Translations under genes and position numbers: made by a program | From: Variovorax sp. CF079 | GTDB lineage: Bacteria; Pseudomonadota; Gammaproteobacteria; Burkholderiales; Burkholderiaceae_C | Assembly (NCBI RefSeq): GCF_900101545.1 | Contig: NZ_FMZU01000007.1 | Location: forward strand, 211,464-275,463 | Length of the DNA: 64,000 bases | Direction of reading: 5' to 3' | Shown here: positions 55,348-63,925 of the stretch, in pieces | Layout: each line of letters opens with the position of its first letter | How positions within the stretch are numbered: the stretch's first letter is position 1 | Notes under the pieces: model-generated | Databases searched by the model: none | Seen by the model: only the letters and a program-made list of their open reading frames with translations | Told to the model about the DNA's origin: nothing

Positions 55348-56028
55348 ATGCCCCAGACACGAATTGCCCTCGTCGAAGACGACTTCAGCATGCGCGAGCG
55401 CATTGCGCGCGTGGTCAGGGCCGACCCGTCCCTCGAGCTGGCCCACAGTGCCGGCACGGCGCGGGAGATCCTCGAATGGCTGGCCGAGAATCCGGTCGAC
55501 GTGCTGCTGGTGGACCTGGGCCTTCCGGATCGATCCGGCCTCGACGTGATCCGCGACTGCCGGCGCACGCAGCCCGCTTGCGCGGTGATGGTGGTCTCGA
55601 TCTTCGGCGACGAGGGCAACATGGTTCAGGCCTTCGAGGCCGGCGCGAGCGGCTACCTGCTGAAGGACGGCACCGAAGCCGATCTTGCCACCCACATCCG
55701 CAACCTGCGCGCCGGCGGATCGCCGATGTCGCCCGTCATCGCGCGGCAGCTGCTGCGCCGCTGGCAGGCCCATCAGCAGCAGGAGCGGCCGGCGGCCGTC
55801 GCGCCCCAGGCCGCCGCAGCCTCCTCTCCGCACGAGCGCCTGTCGCCGCGGGAGTTCGAGGTGCTCGACCTGGTGTCCCGAGGCTTTCCCTATGCGGAAG
55901 TGGCGGTGCGCATGGGCGTATCGGTCTCCACCGTGCAGACCCACATCCGCAACATCTATGGAAAGCTGGATGTCCACAACAAGTCGGAAGCAGTGTTCGA
56001 GGCGCGAAGCCTGGGCTGGCTTCCGTAG
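55348..56028 (+). CDS. NarL/LuxR family response regulator
   Basis: A 226-residue response regulator from ATG 55348. The receiver domain reads RIALVEDDFSMRERIARVV, DVLLVDLGLPDRSGLDVI with the phosphorylated Asp, and ends with FEAGASGYLLKDGTEADL; the LuxR-type HTH follows: LSPREFEVLDLVSRGFPYAE, then VSVSTVQTHIRNIYGKLDV. ATGs at 55300 and 55312 are alternative starts. The sensor kinase gene begins 10 bases later, so the two form a two-component operon. Confidence 0.93.
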   Translation: MPQTRIALVEDDFSMRERIARVVRADPSLELAHSAGTAREILEWLAENPVDVLLVDLGLPDRSGLDVIRDCRRTQPACAVMVVSIFGDEGNMVQAFEAGASGYLLKDGTEADLATHIRNLRAGGSPMSPVIARQLLRRWQAHQQQERPAAVAPQAAAASSPHERLSPREFEVLDLVSRGFPYAEVAVRMGVSVSTVQTHIRNIYGKLDVHNKSEAVFEARSLGWLP

Positions 56029-56038
56029 CCGCGGCGCC

Positions 56039-57889
56039 ATGCAGGGCGCCGTCCGCGCCGTGACGCGCTGCCTCGCCTTGGCGATCGCCGCGCTGACGGC
56101 GGTCGTTGCCGGCCCCGCCGCCGCCGAGATCCACAGCGTGAGCGCGGCCACGGCGACCCTCCGGCCCGAGGGACTGCCGTCCGCCAGCCGGGAGGTCGAG
56201 CTTCCGTTTCGCTGGGACCGCGAATACCCGGGGCGCGGTGGAACGGTCAGCTACCGGATCACGCTGCCTCCCGGCGCCACGCTGGACGGCGGGCCGCTGG
56301 CACTGCTGCTGTCCGGTGTCGGCAACCAGGCTGCCATCTCCCTGAACGGGACCGTCGTCACCCGCCTCGGCATCCTCGGCGAGCGCGGGTACGACGCCTC
56401 CAAGGCGAGCCACCTGATCCGGATTCCCGCGGCGCTGCTGCATGCCGGCCAGCCCGACGAGTTGCTGATCGAGGCGACGGTACAGCGCCAGCGGGGCGCC
56501 GGGCTGAGCGCGGTCAGGTACGGCTCCGAAGCCGCGATCGAGCCCCTCGAGGCGGCGCAGCGGCGATGGCGGCACACCTCGTCCATCGTCTACGCCGTGA
56601 GCCTGCTGCTCATGGGCGGGCTGGCGGCGGGCCTCTGGTGGCGGCAGCGCGATGCACTCTACGGCTGCTTCAGCCTGGCGGCCTTCTCGGGCGTGATCCG
56701 CAACCTCGATCGCGCTTGGCTCGACGTTCCCGTGCCTTGGCCGCTCTGGGGCGCGATGGTGGCGGTGGGCTATGCGTGCCACATCGGCTTCATCGCCCGC
56801 TTCGTGCTGCTGGTCCTGGACCGCAATCCGCCCTGGCTCGTCAGGACCATCCACACGGTGCTGGGCACCGCCGTCGTGCTCGCCTGCGCTTCCTTCGGGC
56901 TCGCGCGGCCGGCCCTCTGGACCGCCAGCCTCATCCTGCTCCAGCTCACCAGCATGGCCTGTCTGCCGCTGGTGCTGCGCGAGGCCTTCGTCGCGCGCCG
57001 GCGCATCGCGTGGGTGCTGGTGGCGGCCGGCACCCTGGCCGTCACGGCGGGTGCCCACGATCTGCTCGCCGTGCGCATCGGCCTCTTCGGTGGCGCCGAA
57101 TTCACGCTGACCTCGCACGCCATGTTCTTCTTCGTGCTGATCCTGGGTGGCGTGGTGATCGAGCGTTACAGCCGCTCCGTGACCGACTACCGGGCGCTGA
57201 ACGCCAACCTGGCGGAACGCGTGGCCGAGCGCGAGCAGCAGTTGCGGGGTGCGTTCGACGAGCTGCGTGCGCAGCAGCAGGAGCAGGCGGTGTTGATCGA
57301 GCGGCAGCGCATCATGCGGGAGATCCACGACGGCGTCGGCTCGCAACTGGTCGGCCTGCTCAACATGGTGACGCAGCGCGGCTCCAGCACGGCGGTGCTG
57401 GAGGAGCACGTGAAGCTGGCGCTGGACGAGATGCGCATGGCCGTCGATTCCCTGCAACCCACGCACGACGACCTCGCGACGATGCTGGCCACGCTGCGCT
57501 ACCGGTTGCAGCCCCGCCTCGACGCGGCTGGCATTGCACTGGACTGGGATGTCGCGGCGATTCCACCGGTCGCCTCGTTCACGGCCCAGGTGGCGCTTCA
57601 GTTCCAGCGCATTCTGCTGGAAGCCTTCACCAACGTGCTGAAGCACGCGCGGGCCTCGCGGATCTTCATGCATGCGAGCTGGCGCGACGGCGCGCCGCCC
57701 CGCGTGCGCATCGTGCTCACGGACAACGGCGTGGGCATCCAGGACGCGCCGGCAATGCTCGGCGCCACGGGCCACGGCACGGCGAACATGCGGGCGCGAG
57801 CGATGGCGATCGGCGCCACGCTGCGGATCGAAGCGGGTGCCGACGGCGGCACGTCGGTGGTCCTCGACTGGCCTTGCCACCCGGCCTGA
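56039..57889 (+). CDS. Membrane sensor histidine kinase (7TM, NarX/DesK class)
   Basis: A 616-residue kinase. Signal peptide-like start (LALAIAALTAVVAGPAAAE), a periplasmic beta domain of about 170 residues (PFRWDREYPGRGGTVSYRIT), six or seven membrane helices, a coiled coil (AEREQQLRGAFDELRAQQQE), the HisKA_3 box RIMREIHDGVGSQLVGLL with the phosphoryl His, and an HATPase domain with EAFTNVLKHA and VLTDNGVGI. It is the partner of the NarL-type regulator directly upstream. Signal unknown. Confidence 0.92.
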   Translation: MQGAVRAVTRCLALAIAALTAVVAGPAAAEIHSVSAATATLRPEGLPSASREVELPFRWDREYPGRGGTVSYRITLPPGATLDGGPLALLLSGVGNQAAISLNGTVVTRLGILGERGYDASKASHLIRIPAALLHAGQPDELLIEATVQRQRGAGLSAVRYGSEAAIEPLEAAQRRWRHTSSIVYAVSLLLMGGLAAGLWWRQRDALYGCFSLAAFSGVIRNLDRAWLDVPVPWPLWGAMVAVGYACHIGFIARFVLLVLDRNPPWLVRTIHTVLGTAVVLACASFGLARPALWTASLILLQLTSMACLPLVLREAFVARRRIAWVLVAAGTLAVTAGAHDLLAVRIGLFGGAEFTLTSHAMFFFVLILGGVVIERYSRSVTDYRALNANLAERVAEREQQLRGAFDELRAQQQEQAVLIERQRIMREIHDGVGSQLVGLLNMVTQRGSSTAVLEEHVKLALDEMRMAVDSLQPTHDDLATMLATLRYRLQPRLDAAGIALDWDVAAIPPVASFTAQVALQFQRILLEAFTNVLKHARASRIFMHASWRDGAPPRVRIVLTDNGVGIQDAPAMLGATGHGTANMRARAMAIGATLRIEAGADGGTSVVLDWPCHPA

Positions 57890-57986
57890 CGATCAGGGTA
57901 AGGCCCGATCACCGCGTGCCGCTTCACGCATTCCGATGCCGCACAATCCCGTCAAGAAGAGAAACAACAGCGGGTAAGGAGGAGAG

Positions 57987-58190
57987 ATGGCGTACGAGCT
58001 GCTGAGGAGGATCATCGCGGGCGGGCTGCCGATGACGGTCACGCACGAGGAGGACATCGAACACCTGCGCATCCTGCGCGACGCGGGCTATGTCAAGGCG
58101 GACATCCCGATGGACGACGGGGCGGCCGCGCTCGTCAACGCGGTCACGCCGCTCGGTCGCACGGCGCTGCGCTACTTCGGCGGCGGATAG
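57987..58190 (+). CDS. Small conserved-looking hypothetical protein
   Basis: A 67-residue protein with a strong ribosome site (GTAAGGAGGAGAG) right before ATG 57987. It reads MAYELLRRIIAGGLPMTVTH and ends with TPLGRTALRYFGGG; a central DIEHLRILRDAGYVKADIPM resembles short winged-helix or regulator-like proteins, but I recognise no family. Transcribed alone between two histidine kinase genes. Confidence 0.7.
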   Translation: MAYELLRRIIAGGLPMTVTHEEDIEHLRILRDAGYVKADIPMDDGAAALVNAVTPLGRTALRYFGGG

Positions 58191-58225
58191 CGGATCCTCC
58201 TTCGTGCGCAGTTAAGATCACTTGT

Positions 58226-58281
58226 CACCGCCGACCGCCGCAGGCGGTGGGATGCAGGGCCCCTCGCGAGGGGCTTTTTAA
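58226..58281 (+). terminator. Two hairpins, the second a rho-independent terminator
   Basis: CACCGCC (58226-58232) pairs with GGCGGTG (58243-58249). Then the perfect palindrome GCCCCTCGCGAGGGGC (58259-58274) is followed by TTTTTA. It ends the small gene at 57987 before the next kinase gene. Confidence 0.8.
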
Positions 58282-58315
58282 TGGCCGGACTGACAGTGGG
58301 AGAGGGCAGTGAGCC

Positions 58316-59752
58316 ATGATGGGTAATTCGTCATTCGCAGGGTTGGGCAACTCGTCATTCGCGAGCCTCACGCCGGCACCGGCATCCGCCGACGAGGCCG
58401 AACCGTGGGTGCGCGGCGAGTTGATCCGCAGCCTGATGCGGGCGTCCCGCGGCTCCTACCTGCTGGCCGCGGCGCTGATGCCGGCCATGGTCGGCCTGAG
58501 CTGGGGCCATGTGCCGCCCTGGCAGCTGTTCGCCTGGCTCGCCATCGGCATCGGCGCCACCGCCTGCCGCATCTGGGGCGAGCAGCTCTACGGCCGGCAC
58601 TACGCCGACCGCGACTCGGCCGCCCAGCAGTACTTCGTCGAGCGCTACCGCTTTCTCTGGAGCGCCAGCGCCTTCGCCTGGGGCCTGTCGATCCTGATCT
58701 TCTTCGAGCGCACGCCGCTGGTGAACCAGTTCATGAGCTGGCTGATCGTCGCCGGCGTGGCGACCTTTCCGCTCAACGGGCTGGCGCTGCATCCGCCGCT
58801 GCTCAAGCGCTACGTCAACACGTTGTTCGTCACCATGCTGCTGGCGATCGCCTTCCGCGTGATCGAACTCAAGTTCGAACGGCCGCATTTCCACTACGGT
58901 TTCCTGCTCTTGCCGGGGCTGCACTGGTGGCTGCTGCTGCGCGCGGGGCGGCGCATCCACGAGACGGCGCGCAACAGCTTCGAACTGCTGTTCCACAACC
59001 ACATCCTGATCAACTCGCTCACGCAGCAACGGCAGGCGGCGGTGTCGGCGGTGGCGATGAAGAACCGCTTTCTCGCCAGTGCCGCGCACGACATGCGCCA
59101 GCCCGTGCTGGCGCTCTCGCTCTACGCCGACTGGCTGCGCAACGAGCCCGAGCTGGTGGCCGAGATCGCGCCGAAGATCGTGCGCGCGACGCATGCGGTC
59201 AATGCGCTGTTCGACTCGCTGTTCGACCTCGCGCGCATCGATTCCGGCCAGGTGCGGCTGCACATCGAGCGGGTGGATGTCGCCCAGCTGCTGCACGATC
59301 TCGAACTGCAGTACCGGCCGGTGGCCGAGGCCAAGGGATTGACCTTTCGCATGCACGTGAGCTCCGGCACCGTGCTGACCGACCCGATCCGCGTGCGCCG
59401 CATGATCGGCAACCTGCTGGCCAACGCGATCAAGTACACCGCCGAGGGCGGCGTCCTGCTGGCCTCGCGGCACACGCGCGACGGCCTGCGCGTGGAAGTA
59501 TGGGACACCGGCATCGGCATCGCGCGCGAGCACTTGCGCGACGTGTTCCTGGAGTTCTACAAGGTGGCCGACCATGCCGGCACGTCCGATGGCTTCGGCC
59601 TGGGCCTGGCGATCGTGGCGCGGCTGTCGCATGCGCTCGGGCATCCGATCAGCGTGCGCTCCAGGCTGGGCCGGGGGAGCGTGTTCCGAGTCGCCTTGCA
59701 CGACGCCGACGAATCCCAGGCGCAGACGCGTATTTCGGGCGCCGTAGGATAA
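58316..59752 (+). CDS. Membrane sensor histidine kinase with N-terminal octapeptide repeat
   Basis: A 478-residue kinase. Residues 3-18 are two copies of an eight-residue unit (GNSSFAGL, GNSSFASL), an unusual head. Six helices follow (residues ~45-205), then the histidine box LASAAHDMRQPVLALSLYAD, the N-box NLLANAIKYT, and DTGIGIAREHLRDVFLEFYK with GLGLAIVARLSHALGH. The HDMRQP box is the variant found in HDLRQP-type kinases. No receiver domain is attached and no regulator gene is adjacent, so the partner is unknown. Confidence 0.92.
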   Translation: MMGNSSFAGLGNSSFASLTPAPASADEAEPWVRGELIRSLMRASRGSYLLAAALMPAMVGLSWGHVPPWQLFAWLAIGIGATACRIWGEQLYGRHYADRDSAAQQYFVERYRFLWSASAFAWGLSILIFFERTPLVNQFMSWLIVAGVATFPLNGLALHPPLLKRYVNTLFVTMLLAIAFRVIELKFERPHFHYGFLLLPGLHWWLLLRAGRRIHETARNSFELLFHNHILINSLTQQRQAAVSAVAMKNRFLASAAHDMRQPVLALSLYADWLRNEPELVAEIAPKIVRATHAVNALFDSLFDLARIDSGQVRLHIERVDVAQLLHDLELQYRPVAEAKGLTFRMHVSSGTVLTDPIRVRRMIGNLLANAIKYTAEGGVLLASRHTRDGLRVEVWDTGIGIAREHLRDVFLEFYKVADHAGTSDGFGLGLAIVARLSHALGHPISVRSRLGRGSVFRVALHDADESQAQTRISGAVG

Positions 59753-59820
59753 AAAAACCGGGCCACGAGCCTAGCCGTTGGCCTTAAGTGTTGATCCCGA
59801 CGACTTGGTCTCGTAGACCG

Positions 59821-59854
59821 CCCTCCCTGCCCGTTCGGGCTCGGAGGGATTTTT
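59821..59854 (+). terminator. Rho-independent terminator after the histidine kinase
   Basis: CCCTCC...GGAGGG with an inner GCCC-GTTC-GGGC stem, followed by ATTTTT. About 70 bases after the kinase stop. Confidence 0.75.
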
Positions 59855-59909
59855 CTGGCCAGGATTTCTCTGTCAGGTTTTCGGTTTCCCGAGGCCGTTG
59901 CGGGTCTAC

Positions 59910-60335
59910 ATGGACCAAGACAGTGGCATCCGGGCGGCCTTCCTGGCAGCTTTTGTCGACCGGATCAAAGAGCGAACCGCTGATGGCTGGTACGTGTCGG
60001 TGCTCAAGGAAACCACCATCCACGACAAGGAGGCCGCGGTCAAGCTGGCTCGTGATCGCCTAAAGGCGGAGGCGGAGGCGGAGGCGGAGGCGGAGGTGCG
60101 CCCAGGCCTGGCCCAAGACGAACTGCTTGTTGAACTGATGAAGCGGGAATGCGTTGTGCAACGTGGGCGTCTTTTGGGTCAGTCGTGCCAGCGAAGTTCG
60201 CCTCCAATGCCTCGCTGCCTGCCGAGATTTCTGAGGGCTTCGAGGCCCTCGCAGAGCATCGCGCCGGCAAGCGCACGCTGCGCACGCATGAAGTTCAGGA
60301 CATGCCGGCGCCAGCGATCGCGGCGAGCGAGTTGA
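59910..60335 (+). other. Doubtful frame with a (GGCGGA)5 hexamer tract
   Basis: From ATG 59910 a frame reads MDQDSGIRAAFLAAFVDRIK and ERTADGWYVSVLKETTIHDK, a helical N-terminal part that looks real, then five exact GGCGGA units at 60065-60094 coding (AE)n. After about residue 85 the residues lose protein character, and the frame runs under the start of the next gene. This may be a real 60-85 residue protein broken by a frameshift, lying where the partner of the XRE regulator would be expected. Confidence 0.35.
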
Positions 60336-60514
60336 TCGCCCTGCGCGAAAGCCTCCATTTGTCCCGTCCTGTATTCGCCCGCTACTTGCGCACCAATCCG
60401 AGGACGCTGGAGAACTGGGAACAGGGCCGCGCCAGGCCGAATGCGCAGGCAGCACTTTTGATCCGTCTTGTCCAGCGCTTCCCTGATACGGTGGATCGGC
60501 TCGCATCCGCTTGA
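60185..60514 (+). CDS. XRE-type regulator, NadS/HigA-like antitoxin family
   Basis: A 109-residue protein. The start is taken at GTG 60185 (PAKFASNASLPAEISEGFEA). GKRTLRTHEV is followed by the HTH ELIALRESLHLSRPVFARYL and RTNPRTLENWEQGRARPNAQ, the hallmark of the NadS/HigA-like proteins that usually accompany a RelE-type toxin. A complete RelE-like gene is not visible upstream (see the doubtful frame at 59910). Likely autorepressor. Confidence 0.85.
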   Translation: MPAKFASNASLPAEISEGFEALAEHRAGKRTLRTHEVQDMPAPAIAASELIALRESLHLSRPVFARYLRTNPRTLENWEQGRARPNAQAALLIRLVQRFPDTVDRLASA

Positions 60515-60605
60515 GTCTTGTCGATAAACGATGGCTGATGTCCGTCGCCGGGCCAACACCGGTCGTTCGACGCCCGAGCCCAATCGAGGCAATATCGTTG
60601 CCCGC

Positions 60606-62165
60606 TCAGGGCGCGTGCCGTTCGAAGTACTCTGCAAAGCGGCTGTTGACGGTCGCCTCCATGCGTTCGACCTCGGCATCGCTCAGTCTTTCGGCCAGCT
60701 TGCGCTTGTTCCTGGACAACTTGCCGTGTCCTTGGACGATAACGTCGATGAGTGTGTTGAGCTGCGACTGGCGCATGTCGAGCCAGTTTCCCAACTCGCG
60801 CACGGTAAGGTCATGGGCGCGAAGGTAGGCCACCTCGTCCAGCAGGTCCTCTTCGACGCATAGCTTCACACACTCGAGGATGAACTCGCACATCTCGGTG
60901 GCGTCGAAGTAGGCGTACAGCCATGCCGGTTGCGGAGACCGTACCAAGATGGTGGCGCTTTCTGCATCCAGCAGGTAGTCGAGAAGCTCCGTGCGCGGCC
61001 GCGAGTAGCTCTTGAGCAGGGCGGAGTAGCGATGCAAGTCCTTGAGCATGCGCGCAGACAGTGGCAGCACCACACCGGCAGGCGTGAAGCCGGCCTGTCG
61101 CAGCACATGGTGCAGCAAGAAACGATGCAGCCGCCCATTGCCATCCAGAAACGGATGCACGTAGACCAGGCCGAACGAGGAACAAGCAGCAGCCAGTACC
61201 GGATGAAGGCCCCGCCCCGCGGCCAACGCAGCGACCTCGGCCACTGAGTCCATCATCGAGTCCACGAGCGTCGGCGGCGGAGGTATGAAGTCAGCGATGT
61301 TCCGCAGGCGTCCTCCGGGGCGCGAAAGCCAGTTCTGACTATTGCGATAAGACGCTTCAATGGACAAGGGGCCAACAATCTGTGACTGCCATTGCACCAG
61401 CTGCTCTTCGCTGAGCGCGCCGGGCTCGCCGGCCTGTTCCAGCAGGCGTCGGAACTTGGCCGAGCGATTGTTGTCGGGAATTTCGTCCTCGATGTTGTAG
61501 GTCGAGCGCGTCTCCGATAGGTACAGGAAGTCCATGGCTCGTGCCAACATTTCCGGCTCGAGGTTGCTCAAGGCGTTCGCCACCTTTGCGCCGAGGTCCT
61601 CAGCGAGTAGCGCGTCGAGCCTTTCAGTACGCCGAATCAGAGGGCTGAAGAAGCGGCCTCCCACCAGGTTGTGCGTCACGCCAAACTTGGTGTCCGGCAC
61701 GGCTGGGCCGGTGATGTACTCCTTTGGGTCGAGCACAGGCACGCGTGGGGTGCCCGGCGGCAACTTGTATGCAAATTCGTGTCCCGTCAGCCACTGGGCC
61801 AAATGTCCCGCCATTCGGGCGTACTTCGACGAGGGCTTGTCCTCTAGCCAAGCCTGCACACCCTCTAAAGTCTCCCTGTGCTCGAAGAGGGCGCCCAACA
61901 CGGTGAGGTTCAGTCGCTCGCGCTTGAGTGCGAAGGTCAGTTGGCCCACCAAGCTGTTGGTGTCGGTCAGTCGTGGAAGAGGCAATTCGATGCGCTCGTC
62001 TCCGTCTGCTGCGATGATATGGCGCTCGACAGCACGGTCCACGCCTACGCTCACCGTGCGTAGCGGCGGCACCTGCAGTTGATGGCGCCGAATGAGGGCT
62101 TCGTAGCCCAGGTAGACCGGCGCGACGCGCGGGCTACCAGTGGCGGGTTCGGCAAGCGAATTCAT
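60606..62165 (-). CDS. Fic domain protein (AMPylator-like), 519 residues
   Basis: Fic proteins transfer AMP or other phosphates from nucleotides to target hydroxyls. The core motif here is HPFLDGNGRLHR at residues 337-348, a complete active site (His337, the acidic residue and Arg). An N-terminal half of about 200 residues precedes the Fic fold, and a helix with TRSTYNIED (near 219-227) fits the inhibitory helix [S/T]xxxE, so this is a class II-like, self-inhibited enzyme. A C-terminal part of ~110 residues (VRELGNWLDMRQSQLNTLID) looks like a winged HTH. Its leader carries many GTAGA pentamers. Confidence 0.9.
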   Translation of the reverse strand: MNSLAEPATGSPRVAPVYLGYEALIRRHQLQVPPLRTVSVGVDRAVERHIIAADGDERIELPLPRLTDTNSLVGQLTFALKRERLNLTVLGALFEHRETLEGVQAWLEDKPSSKYARMAGHLAQWLTGHEFAYKLPPGTPRVPVLDPKEYITGPAVPDTKFGVTHNLVGGRFFSPLIRRTERLDALLAEDLGAKVANALSNLEPEMLARAMDFLYLSETRSTYNIEDEIPDNNRSAKFRRLLEQAGEPGALSEEQLVQWQSQIVGPLSIEASYRNSQNWLSRPGGRLRNIADFIPPPPTLVDSMMDSVAEVAALAAGRGLHPVLAAACSSFGLVYVHPFLDGNGRLHRFLLHHVLRQAGFTPAGVVLPLSARMLKDLHRYSALLKSYSRPRTELLDYLLDAESATILVRSPQPAWLYAYFDATEMCEFILECVKLCVEEDLLDEVAYLRAHDLTVRELGNWLDMRQSQLNTLIDVIVQGHGKLSRNKRKLAERLSDAEVERMEATVNSRFAEYFERHAP

Positions 62166-62303
62166 CTACTCGAGCAGCGTCTAGGTCCGGATTTGTCTAG
62201 GTGGGTTGCAAAACCATCTACTTCACGGGCCATTCTACCAAATTCGTCTACGTCTGTTGGTCTGATATCTACTTTTTGGCCATCAGCCAGAAAACAATCT
62301 ACA
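62165..62303 (-). repeat. Cluster of GTAGA pentamers in the Fic leader
   Basis: On the Fic coding strand GTAGA occurs at 62302, 62272, 62251, 62238, 62221 and 62169 (5' base), plus CTAGA at 62200 and 62184. The intervals are 30, 21, 13, 17, 21, 16 and 15 bases. Most are GTAGAT or GTAGAC. The last overlaps the start codon (GTAGATGAATTC). One copy would be expected by chance in about 1 kb. Same motif as upstream of the gene at 63926. Confidence 0.8.
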
Positions 62304-62552
62304 AGGCCAGCGTTCCAGAAATGACAGACACTCCCCCTTCGGCCTTCTGAGCGGCGCTGCCCTGCAAGCGGCCCTGAAACCCCTCCGCGTAGTTCGCCAC
62401 GTTCAGCGCTGGCGAGCGAGCAACCGAAGTCCGCACGGGAACCTCTGCCGGATGCCTGAAGGCGGCCCAGAACCGGACATCCGCAACGTATCGGCAAACG
62501 AATCACCCATCGGACATGTCCCGTCCTATGACGAAGGCAGAGCGAGTATTGT

Positions 62553-62602
62553 GAAAAATTAAACTACATTTCAATAATTATGAAAGTTGACTATAATTTT
62601 TC
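62553..62602. promoter_or_regulatory. AT-rich dyad at the promoter of the ATPase gene
   Basis: GAAAAATTA (62553-62561) and TAATTTTTC (62594-62602) are perfect inverted repeats around a smaller inverted pair TTTCA/TGAAA at about 62570-62586. The right arm ends two bases before ATG 62605. It is probably an operator or a short hairpin leader of the ATPase gene. Confidence 0.6.
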
Positions 62603-62604
62603 GT

Positions 62605-63735
62605 ATGGAACTGAACCAGATTTGGCACTGCCCCCGACCGGAGCTCGCAAAGCGCTACCTAGCCCTGCTGCAAGCCGGGCCGGTTGTGAGCACGACCGTT
62701 TTCGCGCCCCGGCGCACTGGGAAGACGGTGTTTCTGCGCAAAGACCTGACGCCAGCAGCCGACGCTGCCGGCTTCACCGTCGCGTACGTGGACCTTTGGC
62801 AGACGAGGTTGAACCCCGGCATCGCGATTGTTCGGGGACTGGAGGAAGCGCTCACGCCGAGGACGTTGGCACAAAAGGCGCTCCACAAGCTGCATGAGCC
62901 GGTCAAGAAGGTCAAGGCATCCGGCAGCGCGGGTGAGAAGGGCGCCATCGAGGTTGAGTTAGGCGACGCGAAAAAGGAAGCCACTGAACTCGCCCTGCGT
63001 ATCGAAGAACTCGTTGTCAAGCTTGTTTCCAAGAAGAAGCTTCTGCTCTTGGTCGATGAAGCTCAGGAACTTGCACGAAACAAGGAGAATGAGCTGATGG
63101 CAATGGCACTGCGCACCGCCATCACCAAAAATAGCGACAAGCTGCGAGTCGTATTCACCGGCTCATCGCGCACGCAGCTCGCCAACGTCTTCTCCAACAG
63201 CACCGCGCCACTCTTCTCGGTGGGCGCCGCTGTTCAAGAGTTCCCGCTGCTTGGCAGAGAACTAGTCGAATTCGTCGCAAAGAAGTTCCAGGTCGCCAGC
63301 GGACGAACCCTGGACGTCGCCGCAGGGTGGACAGCCTTCCAAGAATTCCACCAGCAGCCCGAGCCATTCCTCTCGGTGGTCGTGGCCATGCTCATGGACC
63401 CATCGCTCACCTTAGAGCGCGCTGTGGCAACCGAAAAGGCAGAGCAGGACAAGGAGGAAAACCACGAAGGAACCTGGGCGTCGCTCGATGCGATGCAGCG
63501 CCAGCTCCTTTTGCTCTTCGTCAACGACCCGCATGCCAAACCATTCGGAAAGGCGGCGCTTGCGAAGCTTGCCAAAGCTCTCGGCGTTCCATCGCTCGCG
63601 CCGTCCGACGTGCAGTATTCGCTCAACAACTTGAAGTCCAAGACCATCATCTCGAAGGCGCCAGGCGGTGTGCACACGTTCGAAAGCGCGGCGTTCGAGC
63701 GCTGGGTCAGAACGTTGGCGCCCGTTAATCCCTAA
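62605..63735 (+). CDS. P-loop ATPase, archaeal-ATPase/Orc-like
   Basis: A 376-residue ATPase from ATG 62605. Walker A is APRRTGKT (residues 34-41), Walker B LLLLVDEAQEL with Asp151 and Glu152, and VVFTGSSRTQLANVF is the sensor-1-like strand. The C-terminal third resembles a winged helix (LAKLAKALGVPSLAPSDVQY then SLNNLKSKTIISKAPGGVHT). This is the fold of archaeal-type ATPases and of TniB/Orc-like proteins, found in transposition, toxin and defence settings. Divergent from the Fic gene and upstream of another gene with GTAGA leader repeats. The AT-rich promoter suggests recent acquisition. Confidence 0.82.
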   Translation: MELNQIWHCPRPELAKRYLALLQAGPVVSTTVFAPRRTGKTVFLRKDLTPAADAAGFTVAYVDLWQTRLNPGIAIVRGLEEALTPRTLAQKALHKLHEPVKKVKASGSAGEKGAIEVELGDAKKEATELALRIEELVVKLVSKKKLLLLVDEAQELARNKENELMAMALRTAITKNSDKLRVVFTGSSRTQLANVFSNSTAPLFSVGAAVQEFPLLGRELVEFVAKKFQVASGRTLDVAAGWTAFQEFHQQPEPFLSVVVAMLMDPSLTLERAVATEKAEQDKEENHEGTWASLDAMQRQLLLLFVNDPHAKPFGKAALAKLAKALGVPSLAPSDVQYSLNNLKSKTIISKAPGGVHTFESAAFERWVRTLAPVNP

Positions 63736-63823
63736 CCGGCGCCAAACCGGCTGTGGCGTGTGGCAGCATCCGGGCCACTTCCGGACGTTCGCGCCTCATT
63801 CGCCGACCTTATCCGGCATCAAA

Positions 63824-63900
63824 GTAGAGCCAGCGCAAAACAAAATTGTAGATATTCAGAAAGACTCAAAAGTAGAGCAATAGTGTGGCAAAATAGTAGA
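63824..63900 (+). repeat. GTAGA repeats at exact 24-base spacing
   Basis: GTAGA starts at 63824, 63848, 63872 and 63896, always 24 bases apart; three copies read GTAGAG and one GTAGAT, each preceded by an A-rich tetramer. They lie 25-102 bases before ATG 63926. The period suggests binding by a protein with a regular array of sites, or an RNA-level signal. The motif is the same as in the Fic leader. Confidence 0.85.
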
Positions 63901-63925
63901 GTTTAAATACTGGAGCCACCCGCTC

